Assembly (NCBI GenBank): GCA_905182985.1
Contig: CAJJDN010000060.1
Coordinates: 439,481 to 503,480, forward strand
DNA: 64,000 nucleotides
Direction: 5' to 3'
Source: Paramecium sonneborni
Taxonomy: Eukaryota > Ciliophora > Oligohymenophorea > Peniculida > Parameciidae
Shown here: in pieces, positions 24,441 through 36,468 of the stretch
Position numbering within the stretch: position 1 is the stretch's first letter
Layout of the letters: every line of letters starts with the position of its first letter
Notes under the pieces: generated by a model
What the model was told of the DNA's origin: nothing
Database searches by the model: none
What the model saw: the letters and a program-made list of their open reading frames with translations, nothing else
Made by a program: the position numbers and the translations under genes

Positions 24441-24534
24441 AGAATTTTCACATAAGAATCATATAAAAATAACATAATCATAAGATATTTTTTTTAAGTA
24501 TTTTCATTATACTTATTGCTATAAACAAATTTGA

Positions 24535-26644
24535 TCACAATAACAGTCTTTCTAATTCATGAAGAAAATTTATTATAGAATTATCATCATCTTCAATGTA
24601 CTTACTTAATTTCATTTCTAAAAATCTTACCTCAGGAGATTCAAATTCAAAATCACCAGTTTTGTAAAAGTCCCAGTCTTCATGAATGATTTTTATTCTT
24701 ACTTCATTTACTATATCAACAGTTTAAAGTTGTTTTTAATACTCTTAGATTATTTGCTATTCATAATAATTATCTAATTATTATAATTTTTCATTTAGTT
24801 TCATATTTATATCTCTATCACCATAAAATTACTCTAAGTTTTAAAAAGCACTCACTTTTTATTTTAAATCTTCTAAGCTACAATCCTCTAAATCTTTATA
24901 ATCATATGGTTATATGTTTTTACAATGCTCACTAATCAAGCATAAATCATTTATTGCATTTTATTTATCAATATAAATGTAATATTTAAATGCAAGTAAT
25001 ATTAGACTACAAGAATAGATATCATATTCACTATTATGGATTTTCAAATTTTAAAAGTATTTTTATTCAAATGACATAGCAATATTGTATATTTATTATG
25101 ATATTTTTAAATCAATACATATACTTTTAAACATCTCTAAAAACTATTCCTTACTATATTCCTAATATTCAATAGAGAATTATTTCAATAGTTTTACTGC
25201 ATTATTTCTAATAAAGCTAGCTTTAGGTATATGTTGTGGGATTGTTAAATATTAGTTTGTTGTGTCCTTCATTAAATGTGAAAAACCTTCTAAATAATTT
25301 ATTTTTTTTTGTTTAATCAATTAAATTAGTTTACTTGGAAATAATTTATTTCCTTAGGTCAAATTTGTAGAATAGATTAAAATTAAACCAAAAGTAAAAT
25401 CTAGAGGAATCAAATTTTTTTTTTTTTTTTAGAATAATTTATTGTTTATTTTTATTGTAATATCAGTTTCTTAAGTGTTTATCTCTTTTTATTAAAATGA
25501 TTGTAAAAACTATGAAATATATTTTATTTTTCTTGAGATAAAATTAACATTTCTTTTCTTTAGATTCTTGTTAATATTCCTAAATTCTACATTATTCCAT
25601 TAATCAGACATTTCAAAAAAAGAACTTTGAGATCCCAACATATAAATTAAGATATCTTAAACTAAGATGAATTCCTTTTATAAAAAAGGAGACATTTCTT
25701 TAAATAAATCTTAACTTATTGATTTAATTAAAAGCATTTAAGAACAATTATCTTAATTTGATTTGATATTTTTAATTTTCTTGATTGAAGATTTTAAATC
25801 GTTTTTTGATATTGTGTAAAATTTTTCAAAATAAATTTCTATCAAAGCATAATAAATTGTATTTGTGAGATTGGTTGAAGTAAGAATTCCATTAATAAAA
25901 GTAGTTTTGTCCTAATTAACAGGAATATCTAGAATTTGAGATCCTTTTCTATGAACAGATTATTTTCTTTTTTAATTAACTGAATTTAGATTGTTTCCCT
26001 ACTTTAATTGAAGTTTAATGAATCTTTTTTAATAGAAGGGAATTTTAGGTTTGGATATTTTTTTTTTAATTTAATGAATTTCTAATACTGAGCTTTAATT
26101 TTATTAGTCCTAGATAAAATTTTTATATAATTATTTTTCAAAATCATGATCAAAGTCATCTTCTACTTTAATATTAAATGTTGAATCTGTATTAGATGTA
26201 TTAAATGTATATTTAGAATTGACAATTCTGTTATCTGAAAATGCTTAATGTCCTTTTCTTGCAATAGTCCAATTAGAAGTGACAGGTTGATTGATATGAT
26301 GAAATAAATATCTAGAATAAAGAGGTTTAATATCTAAATTTAATTATTTTGCAATATTATTGATAAATTTTGTAAATGCTGCTAAATATTATACCCAGTT
26401 GTTTTTTATATGTTCGGATAATGTAAAATTGAATTAAATATTTCTATCTTTTCTTTGTTTAATATGTGATGTAGTTCTTTTAAGCACAGATTTTTAGTAT
26501 TCTTATTCAGTTGAGAATATATGATTACTTCTCTAATTATTAGTGATATTTTCATACAGTAGCATTTCCACATCCAGTGCAAACAAGTGAAATACCCTTA
26601 ATAACTAATCTATTTCCACAGACATTACAACTCATGGCATCCAT
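24535..26644 (-). CDS. RNA polymerase I factor, Rrn7/TAF1B-like (TFIIB-related)
   Basis: Start 26644, TGA 24535-24537, one 25-nt intron (26533-26557); 694 residues in a single frame. N-terminus is a zinc ribbon, CNVCGNRLVIKG and CTGCGN, followed by HIKNNWVQYLAAFTKFI and two cyclin-like helical regions; LDFTFGLILIYSTN and a later PKASFIRNN resemble the cyclin fold and conserved strand of Rrn7/TAF1B. This family is the TFIIB equivalent of Pol I, bridging promoter and polymerase for rRNA transcription. Assignment is by overall layout and remembered family pattern, not by alignment. A poly-A run at 25411-25426 does not break the frame. Confidence 0.6.
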
Positions 26645-26728
26645 ATGTAGTAGATAATTAAAATAAAATAATTATATTACCATTATTTAAATTTAAAATG
26701 AATAGAATATTTTATTCTTAAAATATAT

Positions 26729-28508
26729 TCAGATGTAACCAATTTATTTTAGTACGTTCTTAACAAAATGAATTAAGATATCGTATCTCATTTTAGGTGT
26801 TTTTAATTTTGGCAATGGTAAGTAGGTTGTAATTTATTCATACATTTTTCTAGCTTTTCTAAATTTTTCTAATCTACAAATTTTCTTAGAATCTTAATCT
26901 TATTCTCTAGTAATTATCATAGGAGGATTATTAATAGTCATTTCTTCATTAATTGTAGCTAAAGGCTTAACTACAACAATTTTGCCAGTGATTTTGAATT
27001 TATCAGTTTCTATTTAATAAATATGAGGAGGTAAATAAGTATTTTCACCTATTCCTCCAAAACATAAAATATAACTACCATATGTACAACTTGAATGACT
27101 CCATCGTTTAGTTTGTAATCCTTATCTTTGAGCTAAGGTCCAATAACTTTTTTAAAGATTAAAAATAAAAATCTCATTTTAATACTCTCTTTTTTCTTAA
27201 GAACGACCTCCTATTAAAATTAAATAATCTCCAACATATTCCATAGTATGATTATATCGACCTTCTGGTGCTTAACCTGAATATTGTACTTTCTCCCAAC
27301 CAATTGGATGAAGTCCAAAAAATACCATTTTCATTAAAGGAAATGAAGATAATTTAGCAGTTTATCCACCAAATATATAAACAGTTTCTATATTTTTTTT
27401 ATTATCATATGCTGTACATTGAGCATGTTATGCTATACCTTCTTCAAATAACAATTTCTAACCACTCCATCTTTTTGATTCTAATGAATAAATTAATGTA
27501 TCGTTTAGTAATTTCTCAGCTGAATCTAAACCACCAGTTATTATCATCAATTTTCCAAAAAGGATTGATGCTTTATGTTCTCTTCGAGGTTCTACTGATT
27601 CCAATGAAGTTACCCACTAATTAGTTAAAGTATTGAATAATCCAATAGTAGAATATACTTATCTAATTTTCATTTTATGATCATAATAACCTGATCCTCC
27701 AAATAAAACTAAGAATTGTCTCCAAACTACCATTGAATGACTCGTTATAAATAATTATACATTTGAACAATAATTACTCCATTCTTGTTTTTCTAATTTC
27801 TTTATATATATATATACTTAAATCAAACCACCAAATTTCATTTGTTATTCCTCCTCCGCTCATCCCTCCAAAAACATACATTCTATCTCTAACTACTCCT
27901 ATTTAAGCTGATTCTCTTCTACTAGGAACAGCATATGAATACGAATTCAATGTCTCTTCAAAAAATGAAACAATTGGTTATTCTTCTTGAATGTCTTCTT
28001 CTGTTATTTTTCTCTTTTATTACTATTGTTTTGAAACTGTTGGCAATATTTATTTTTCTGGTGTTTTTACTATTCCTAATTGTTTTTCTAAATATTTTAA
28101 AGTCAATGGTTCTCTATGGGGAACTTTACGTTATAAGGATTTAAATTTTCTTTCATTTAAACTTATATCTCTATATGTCTAAGACATTTTGTTTCTTTAT
28201 AATTCAAGAAAGCTTTGCTAAATAAACTTTTATTAAGATTTATTTGCTATTAATTCACAAAATCCTCCTGGTTGACTTCTACGTATAGAATGGAAATGAG
28301 ACGAAATATCTTCTAAAGAACTATTCTCTATGCTAGGAAGAGCCAACATCATCTTATGCTCAGAATCCATTTTTAATTTTCTCTTTTTCTCCAAAACATA
28401 CTATGAATTACTTTGATGTCTTATAGCTAGTTACATTGATTCATCTTTTATACTCTTCAACAAATCCTTATATTTGTCTCTTTCTAAATTTAAGTTAGCA
28501 GCAATCAT
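26729..28508 (-). CDS. Kelch-repeat protein
   Basis: Start 28508 (an in-frame TGA immediately precedes it), TGA 26729-26731, one 25-nt intron (27793-27817); 584 residues. N-terminal ~200 residues are coiled coil. Then kelch blades with the diagnostic Gly-Gly: MYVFGGMSGGG, LVLFGGSGYY, LMIITGGLD, TVYIFGGQTA, LILIGGRS and YILCFGGIGE, each with downstream W/Y positions. Five to six blades would form a beta-propeller used for protein binding. Similar ciliate kelch proteins are linked to the cytoskeleton, but no partner is indicated. Confidence 0.85.
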
Positions 28509-28646
28509 TCACTGATTACAAGCAAATAAATAATTATTTTTATGGAAACTTAACTTATGTTCTTAAAAATGTAATGCATTAATTAATAATATATTAATAA
28601 TCATTTAAAAAGAATTGCAAAGAAAAAGATATTACTTATTTACTCT

Positions 28647-31116
28647 TCATTATTCTTCAGAAGATTCAGTATCTAAATGATCTAAATCATTTTAACTCTT
28701 TAGTTTAAATTTATCAAATCTAAGTATTAGTCCTTTTGTCCATATCTTATCAATCCTATCTAATCTTTTATTAATTTGATGATATTTCCAGACAAATTAT
28801 TCCATTTCTTCAGATGAATAATCTTCTTAAACTAAATCTTTAATCCATCGAGGATAATATCTATTAATCCTCTAAGGAGATGATGCCACTGTACCTACTT
28901 AGTATGTTTATACAATATTGCTTAAGGTTGGATATATTTTTGCTGATCTTTTATTATGCATTAAAATAATCTATTTTATTTAAACATCACTTAATCTCCA
29001 ATTATATTTATTATATTTATGATAATCTATTCTTCTACGAATAGAACTTCGATGAACTGATTAACTATGTACTGAAGAAGACTTCCTAAAGAAAACTTAA
29101 AATTTATCTGATAAACAACGTAATGGAAATACTCTCTTTATTAAATTGTAATTATCTAAATCTTTCCAATCTTCTGGAGGTGTACGATTCAATTATTGGT
29201 TAAAATGAATAATTCTAAAAACAACTGATTTAAAACATGCTATTAATTTTTCATATTATTGTCTCTTTTTATTAATCAATTATTATAGCACCATTTAATT
29301 ATATTCATTAATATTTTTAAATTCTCTTATTTCTCTTTACTTTTTCATTTCTTATCTATTAAACTATAATTATTCATGGCTAAGTTAAATTAAAACCGAT
29401 CTTCGAACCTTCTTTCTTTAGGCTAACTAATATGGCTTAGAATTACATACATTTCTCAACTTTAAGATTATTTAACAATAATTTTCGTCTACGATGAAAT
29501 AGTTACTAAACCTCAAAATATAGATTTGGACTCATCTTCATAGATTTTTCTAATATTATATAATCAACTTTTAAAATTAATGATTTTTAAAGAGCAATAG
29601 CATATGTTGCTCTCAATGTTTCTTCAATGGCTTCAAATTCACCAAACATTGTTCCTTCTAAAATATTTAGTAAAGTAAATTTAGTTTTGGTCATTATTCT
29701 TACATCACCTGACAATAAAAAATAAATTTCATTGGAATTCTAACCTTCTCTATATATTAAATCATTTTCTTCAATAATAAAGAATTAGACATTATTCAAT
29801 AATTCTATTGCAAAATTAATGTCTTGCAAGAAAAAAGGCACTGCTTCGCATATTTTAAGCATGCCACTTAAAACCAGATAATTTTATATTTAGTATGGTA
29901 AATCACTAACCATCTTTTTATGATAATTAGACCAGAATGCATTATTGTTTAAATTAGTTGATATGAATCTCTAGAATTAATTTTTTATCTTTTCAGGGAA
30001 ATCGGATACATAACACAATTATTCTAATTAGAAATAATATTCATCATCCTAATTAACTCCTGATCTTTACATCATATATGCAAAATCCCCTATTGTAAAA
30101 GTATAAAATCCAACTCCTATAATCAACCATAAAGTTTAATATTCAAACATAATAAATTAAGAATTATCCCCATAACCAATAGTTGTTATTGTTTGAGTTG
30201 ATTAATAAAATGCATCTAAATATTTTATATCTAATAAATAATGATATCCACAAGTAAATATGTGAATTAATAGGAAGGCTGTAACCATAACATCTATTAT
30301 GAATTTAATTCCTTCCTTTAATTATATTTTATTGTCTGGTGTAAATGATGGAACTACCTTTTATTACTCTGCTTACCCTTTGTAGCTATGCTTTTATTTA
30401 TATATAAAATATTTGAATATTCTGCACAGTCTAAAAAATCTTAAATTATCTATTCCTAATTATATCCAAGGAAAAATAGATAATAAATCAAAAATAAACC
30501 ATGTTTTTAAATAATGTACCGCTATGTCAATTGTAGATATTTTTAAAGACGATCCCTCATCTATATATGCTGTCAAAAATGTTAATAATATATCAATTAA
30601 GAATATAATATCCAAAACCATTACAATACCTTGTAAATCAATTTCTAAATCATCAAATGTAATAAAGAGCGGATAAATTATACAAGAGCAAAATTACAGA
30701 AGAGTTACTACATTCATCCAAAATACAATAAAACAATCATCTGGATAAAATGGAATCATTTTTGTTCTTTTTTAAAAATAAAACTCTATTCTCTGTTACA
30801 ATCTTTCTTTTCTATATTATTCTAAAGAATCAAAAAAACATTTGATGATGATCAATTTCCTTACTATTCTAACAAACACACTTCTAGTGTCCCGAGTTAT
30901 TGTGGTCTTATCTTCTTATGTATTGAAAGTCCTTTCTATTAATAAACTGATATACCCAAATATAGAAACAGTAGCTTAGGTTTTTAATTTTCTGTTTTAT
31001 GAACCATGAAGCATATATTATGAAGAAGGTCGGTTTCTTTGTATTGGAATATCTACTGAATATGCTCCTTAGGTTATAATTTGTTCTGGATCTTCCCGAT
31101 CACTTATAAGCTGCAT
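28647..31116 (-). CDS. Voltage-gated K+ channel with cyclic-nucleotide-binding domain (EAG/CNG type)
   Basis: Start 31116 (in-frame TGA upstream), TGA 28647-28649; about 814 residues with one frame change near 29436-29460, best explained by a 25-nt GTT...AAG intron (a 34-nt alternative also fits). Six membrane spans; S4 is RFFRLCRIFK with a basic residue every third position; pore filter TTIGYGD is the K+-selective signature. A C-linker and cNBD follow (IYREGQNSNEIYFLLSGDV, GTMFGEFEA). A long Gln/Arg-rich C-tail ends DTESSEEQ. Ciliates carry large families of such channels controlling ciliary beating. The 5' part lies in duplication C. Confidence 0.85.
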
Positions 31117-31914
31117 AAATCGTCTAAATAATAATTATTTTCAATTCTTAATTATAATCAGATGATTAATAAAATAAAGTAAATATTTTGTTGAATCAGA
31201 AGATGACAAAAGAAAGCCTTTTATTCTTATCATAAATCATTTATAAATGAAGGAGATAATCAATCTGTATAACACATTTATTTTTAAATTTATTGGTGAA
31301 AAAATATTATTTCTTTTAATTTCATTTAGAAACATAACTTTGTTTTATCATTTATCGAATAATTAAATTATAATTTCTATAAATTGTTGTATTGAAATAT
31401 TATATAAAATTATCATGATTATTTAATTTTATGAATTTAAGCATTTTCTTTATGAAAACTAATTCTTTAAAAGTTAATGAAGAGTTGTAAAGCTACGAAA
31501 ATTATTAGAATTATTTAAAATGTTCTTTTGAAATAGTCTTCTTCCCTTTGTCTTTCTATTATTCGATTTATAACTCTTATCATTCCAATTAAAGTAAATG
31601 GAATAAAGACAAATATTAAAACTGATTAAATTTTTTTCATAAATTCTGATTTGCTTATGTAATATATAGATTCAGTGATTTCCATAAAAGCCCAACCACT
31701 TATTGTGTGTCTAAATGAGCAAAAACACAATTAGGGTCTCATAAAATACCATTGAAATAGTAGTCTCATGAGAAATACATAATATTTCACAACATTATTA
31801 GAAGATAGGATTTAGTTTTGCTTGATAAAAACAATTTCGAAACATTTTCCAATAGTCAAAGCTTTAACTAAATTTAGAATGTTGGAAATGTCTTCGATTC
31901 CTTGTTTTGATTAG
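30790..31914. repeat. Tandem duplication C, first copy (1,125 bp)
   Basis: Same length and sequence as 31930-33054, separated by 15 N (31915-31929). This copy is continuous with the channel gene body and carries its true 5' end. It also contains a 5'-truncated copy of the HACD-like gene (31413-31914, minus). Confidence 0.85.
31117..31412. other. Intergenic DNA upstream of the channel
   Basis: About 296 bp between the channel start and the HACD-like stop (minus strand), repeated at 32257-32552. No coding signal seen; presumably carries the channel promoter. Confidence 0.4.
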
Positions 31915-31929
31915 NNNNNNNNNNNNNNN

Positions 31930-33054
31930 TCTCTGTTACAATCTTTCTTTTCTATATTATTCTAAAGAATCAAAAAAACATTTGATGATGATCAATTTCC
32001 TTACTATTCTAACAAACACACTTCTAGTGTCCCGAGTTATTGTGGTCTTATCTTCTTATGTATTGAAAGTCCTTTCTATTAATAAACTGATATACCCAAA
32101 TATAGAAACAGTAGCTTAGGTTTTTAATTTTCTGTTTTATGAACCATGAAGCATATATTATGAAGAAGGTCGGTTTCTTTGTATTGGAATATCTACTGAA
32201 TATGCTCCTTAGGTTATAATTTGTTCTGGATCTTCCCGATCACTTATAAGCTGCATAAATCGTCTAAATAATAATTATTTTCAATTCTTAATTATAATCA
32301 GATGATTAATAAAATAAAGTAAATATTTTGTTGAATCAGAAGATGACAAAAGAAAGCCTTTTATTCTTATCATAAATCATTTATAAATGAAGGAGATAAT
32401 CAATCTGTATAACACATTTATTTTTAAATTTATTGGTGAAAAAATATTATTTCTTTTAATTTCATTTAGAAACATAACTTTGTTTTATCATTTATCGAAT
32501 AATTAAATTATAATTTCTATAAATTGTTGTATTGAAATATTATATAAAATTATCATGATTATTTAATTTTATGAATTTAAGCATTTTCTTTATGAAAACT
32601 AATTCTTTAAAAGTTAATGAAGAGTTGTAAAGCTACGAAAATTATTAGAATTATTTAAAATGTTCTTTTGAAATAGTCTTCTTCCCTTTGTCTTTCTATT
32701 ATTCGATTTATAACTCTTATCATTCCAATTAAAGTAAATGGAATAAAGACAAATATTAAAACTGATTAAATTTTTTTCATAAATTCTGATTTGCTTATGT
32801 AATATATAGATTCAGTGATTTCCATAAAAGCCCAACCACTTATTGTGTGTCTAAATGAGCAAAAACACAATTAGGGTCTCATAAAATACCATTGAAATAG
32901 TAGTCTCATGAGAAATACATAATATTTCACAACATTATTAGAAGATAGGATTTAGTTTTGCTTGATAAAAACAATTTCGAAACATTTTCCAATAGTCAAA
33001 GCTTTAACTAAATTTAGAATGTTGGAAATGTCTTCGATTCCTTGTTTTGATTAG
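31930..33054. repeat. Tandem duplication C, second copy
   Basis: Copy of 30790-31914, continuous with the sequence to its right, so it carries the intact HACD-like gene and only a dead-end N-terminal fragment of the channel (31930-32256, minus). Treated as an unmerged contig end. Confidence 0.85.
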
Positions 33055-33137
33055 TAAATTATTAATGCCATAGCTTGACTCCAACCAAGAATTCTAAGAA
33101 TATTATACATCAAAATAATTTCGGCAGATATTTTCAT
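32553..33137 (-). CDS. HACD/PTPLA-like membrane protein (3-hydroxyacyl-CoA dehydratase family)
   Basis: Start 33137, TGA 32553-32555, no intron, 194 residues with several hydrophobic helices. LMYNILRILGWSQAM, an EIV segment, MRLLFQWYF and ISGWAFMEITESIYYI follow the order of conserved blocks in HACD/PHS1/PAS2 (YN..R..GW; LEIVH; SR.F..W; W..TEIIRY.FY). In active enzymes the next helix holds LYPxGxxxE with the catalytic Tyr and Glu; here the matching stretch is VFIPFTLIGMIRV, lacking both. It may be an inactive paralogue, as some PTPLA proteins are suspected to be. Family call by eye only. Confidence 0.55.
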
Positions 33138-33211
33138 TTGAATTAATAATTAATTTTTGAACAAAAATTATAAAAGACACAATTTATTATTATTATTATT
33201 ATATTTTAAAA
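33138..33211. promoter_or_regulatory. 74-bp divergent promoter
   Basis: Only 74 bp separate the start codons of the HACD-like gene (minus) and DRC11 (plus); contains an (ATT)n run. Both 5' UTRs and promoters must fit here, showing extreme compaction. Confidence 0.5.
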
Positions 33212-35801
33212 ATGTCGAAATAATACTATAATAATATGTGGTAGGAGACAATAAATGATATTCAAGACTTGATATAAGTTGAGAATTTTTAGAATGAACC
33301 AGACTTTTTAAAAAAACCCTCTTAAGATCTTTTTCAACATTATGCATAAAATTACATACGTTACATAGGGATATATAAGAAGTTTAAATTAAAAAATAAT
33401 TATTATTAGATTAGAAGATTGTTATGATTAGATGGTACATCCTTAGAAAAAAATAAATTTGAAAGAATTATTAGAATTAGCAATAATAAGAATGATTGAA
33501 AATAAAAAATTAGTAATCCAATATAATGTACATTCAAACAGTTACCAATCAGATATGGTGAATTTAGATGAGTTGATTACAGATTTAAAATTAACTCCAG
33601 ATTATTTAGAAGTGCCAATTCCAAGGTATTTTAAAAAGGAAACAGATAAAGAAAGATTGGATGAGAGAAACTTTATAATAGATAAAACATTATAGGATAT
33701 GGATTTAGGTTAACCTGAAGAAACAGTTATAGAAGAATAATATTTTTTAGATACAAAAGAAGAAAATATTTTAGAAATAATATAGAGAAATGAAAGAGGA
33801 AGATAAGGAATTTAGAGAGGATTATAATGTAAATAATTAAGGAAGGATAAATTAAGAAAAGAAAATAAAACAAAAAGATTAGCAGAAGGTGAAGAAATAA
33901 CTGATGAATAAGAAAATGAGAAAGCAGTTTTGATAATTTAAAAATATTTTAAAGGATACAAGGGAAGAGAATAAGTTTATTATATGAGAGAAGAAGAAAT
34001 GAAATTTTTAGGAATTTAAAGAGATGCAGAAGATCCAAAATAACCTAATTCTTAATCTATGAAATCATAAGAATAAAGATAAAAGTATATAAAAAATACA
34101 TATATATTTAGAATGACCTTAATTTAATAATAACATATGAAAGATTATGAAGCTAAAAAGATAGAACTAAAAAAATTGGTATAGGAAACAGAAGGGCCAG
34201 AAATTAAAGAAAAAAAAATAAAAGAAAGAATAGATTGGATAGATATGTATTTAGATAAAACAGAAGGAAGTAATGAATTGATTATCTTAAGAAAAATTGC
34301 CTGCAAAAGCTATTGATTATTATGATGATAAAAAGAGATACCCTCCATCATAAGAAGAATTGGATGCATTAAAGGGAGGAAAGAAAGGTGCTAAAAAAGA
34401 AAATAAACCTGAAAAGAAAGGTAAGAAAGGAAAAAAAGACAAGAAAGAAGAAAAGAAAGATACAATAGATTTAACTACAGTTGTAAAAATAAATGAAAGA
34501 GTTGAAGAATATTTGACAACTTGGGGTTCTACAGATGATTCAACAAATTTTTAATAGACTTTTGTAACTGATGTAGCAAAAGGATTAGTTAGATAATCTG
34601 TAGAAACAGAAATGAATAGTTTAGTTGATGAATTAATAGAAATAGAATTAGATAATAGACATTTATTCTTATTAAAGAAACCCAGAAAAAGACCACCAAA
34701 ACCCAAACCACCTAAAGCTCCTAAACCAAAAAATTTTAAAGTGCCAGGTGCAGGTGGTGTAAAAGGAAGAGATGTTTTTGATTTATTAAGTGAATTGTTA
34801 GAATATGGAATAGTCAAAAAGTTAATGCCAGCAAATTTAGCTGATCTAAAAGGAGGATAAAATGTATTAGGAGCTACTTAAGAATAATAATTTTCAACTA
34901 CACCTGATCCTTCTTATCCTCAATTAAGATCAGCATTAGCTGAATTTGTTGGAATGTAATTAGGTTCTCCTGTTTTAAAAGAAAAATTAGATAAAATGTC
35001 TTATTTCTTATTCTTTGGACCATCTGGATCAGGTAAAACTTTAGCAATTAGAGCTTTGGCTACTGAATGTAATGCTATGTTACTTGATATAACTCCAAGT
35101 TCTCCAGAAGTTTAATAAAAGTTCTCTGATAAATCTTCAATAGGAAAAACATTTTATACTGTTTTTTATGTGGCTAAAGTTTTGCATCCCACAATTATAT
35201 TTATGGATAATATAGAATAAGTTTTTGGATCTGCTAAAAAGAAAAAAGGTGTTCCTGCAGCTCCATGGGCTAAATTAAAGAAGCCACTTTAAGATTTTAA
35301 AAAGGCTAAGTTTATTGAACCAACTACAAGAGTTGTTTTTATAGGTTGTACTAATTAACCTGAATTAATGATTATGAAGGATTCAAAAAATTTCTTTGAA
35401 AAAAAGTTCTTTTTTCCAATGTTAAATTATGATACAAGGTTAACTTTATTAAAGTATTTTATTGAAGAGAAAGGAATAAAATTAGAACCTAATTTCCCTT
35501 TGAGTACTTTAGCTCATTTAACAGAAGGATATACTGCTGGATCTTTTAAAAATGCTATTGATAAAATAATAACACCAGAAAGAATCAAAAAGATACCAGA
35601 TGAACCAATTACTATAGATGAATTTTTAGCTAGACTTTCAAGATAACCATATGTAAAGTCTTAGGTAGAATATGATAAATTGAGAGTATTTTATATTAGT
35701 TATTGTAGACATTCTTTGATGAGGTAACAGGAACAAAAGAAAGAAGAGAAAAATCAAAGGCTGTTGCAGTTGATCCTAAAAAGGGTGGAAAGAAAAAATG
35801 A
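33212..35801 (+). CDS. IQ and AAA domain protein, DRC11/IQCA1 orthologue
   Basis: ATG 33212, TGA 35799-35801; introns 33382-33409, 34270-34291 and 35686-35708 give 838 residues. Early signature YIGIYKKLEDCYDQMVHPQK is characteristic of the IQCA family; an IQ motif IIQKYFKGYKGREQVYYMR follows, then a Lys-rich linker and an AAA module with Walker A GPSGSGKT and a Walker B-like IIFMDNIEQ. IQCA1/DRC11 is a component of the nexin-dynein regulatory complex of motile cilia, fitting a ciliate. The linker KKRPPK-type proline/lysine stretch is long. Walker B has Asn where ATPases have Glu, so hydrolysis may be lost. Confidence 0.85.
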
Positions 35802-35847
35802 TATATTAATCATTAAAATAAACATATATAATAAATATTAATAATAA

Positions 35848-36100
35848 ATGGTTTGTTGTTCATGCTCTTAATAGCTGATTTTCACGATTGTTTTAATCAC
35901 ATTATTGTTTGCAGCTGTTACCATAGAAGCTGTTAGATATGCTTGGTTAACAATATCCCTTATGTTTGGAATTTTGTTAATGATAGGTAAAATATCATCT
36001 TCTAATATTAATTATAGATTATATGTTTTCTAATGAAAAAGGTTTCATGTATGATCCAGATTATAAAACTTGGAGATAAAAAACTCAAACAGATGCATGA
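35848..36100 (+). CDS. Small two-span membrane protein, unknown
   Basis: ATG 35848, intron 35987-36017 (31 nt), TGA 36098-36100; 73 residues. Begins MVCCSCSQQ, then a continuous hydrophobic stretch of about 40 residues (two spans possible), then a short polar tail DYMFSNEKGFMYDPDYKTWR. Cys-rich N-terminus could be acylated. No family recognised; resembles in size the small subunits of organelle or ER complexes. Confidence rests on the intron restoring the frame. Confidence 0.55.
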
Positions 36101-36229
36101 TTATTCTATAATTTTACATACATTAATTTGCATAATTCATTATTTTGCTCTATATTATAATTTATTATATATAGACTTAATTGTGTTTATTAATTCAATT
36201 ATAATATTAATAATATACACTATTTGAAT

Positions 36230-36424
36230 ATGGATAGAGTCAGATTACATCATTTAGCAGAATAGAGATGTAAACCACTTGGTTGCAGAATGAAATCATG
36301 TTAAGAATCAGCCTAAGATCCTAATTTATGTTAATAATATCATAGAGAACTCTTGGAATGTATTGCAAAAGAAAAGACGAGACTTATAGATAATTGGAAT
36401 AGAACAGGTAAATTTTCATCTTGA
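36230..36424 (+). CDS. CX9C-type small protein (mitochondrial IMS candidate)
   Basis: ATG 36230, TGA 36422-36424, 64 residues, no intron. Cysteines: RCKPLGC, then KSC-x9-C and the same Cys starting C-x9-C (LCQQYHRELLEC). CX9C proteins are small helical-hairpin proteins of the mitochondrial intermembrane space, imported by MIA40 and often cytochrome-oxidase assembly factors (CMC, COX19, COX23). The pattern is not a textbook pair of CX9C motifs, so the subfamily is open. Confidence 0.6.
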
Positions 36425-36468
36425 TTATATATATATATATTAATAATAATAATAATATTGTTATCTAA

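Noticed and set aside
25550..25611. A gene boundary splitting the Pol I factor into two genes, with starts at 25611 or 25550.
   Set aside because: On recounting the 16-A run near 25411 the frame from the zinc ribbon continues unbroken through 25611 to the stop at 24535, so a single 694-residue gene is simpler.
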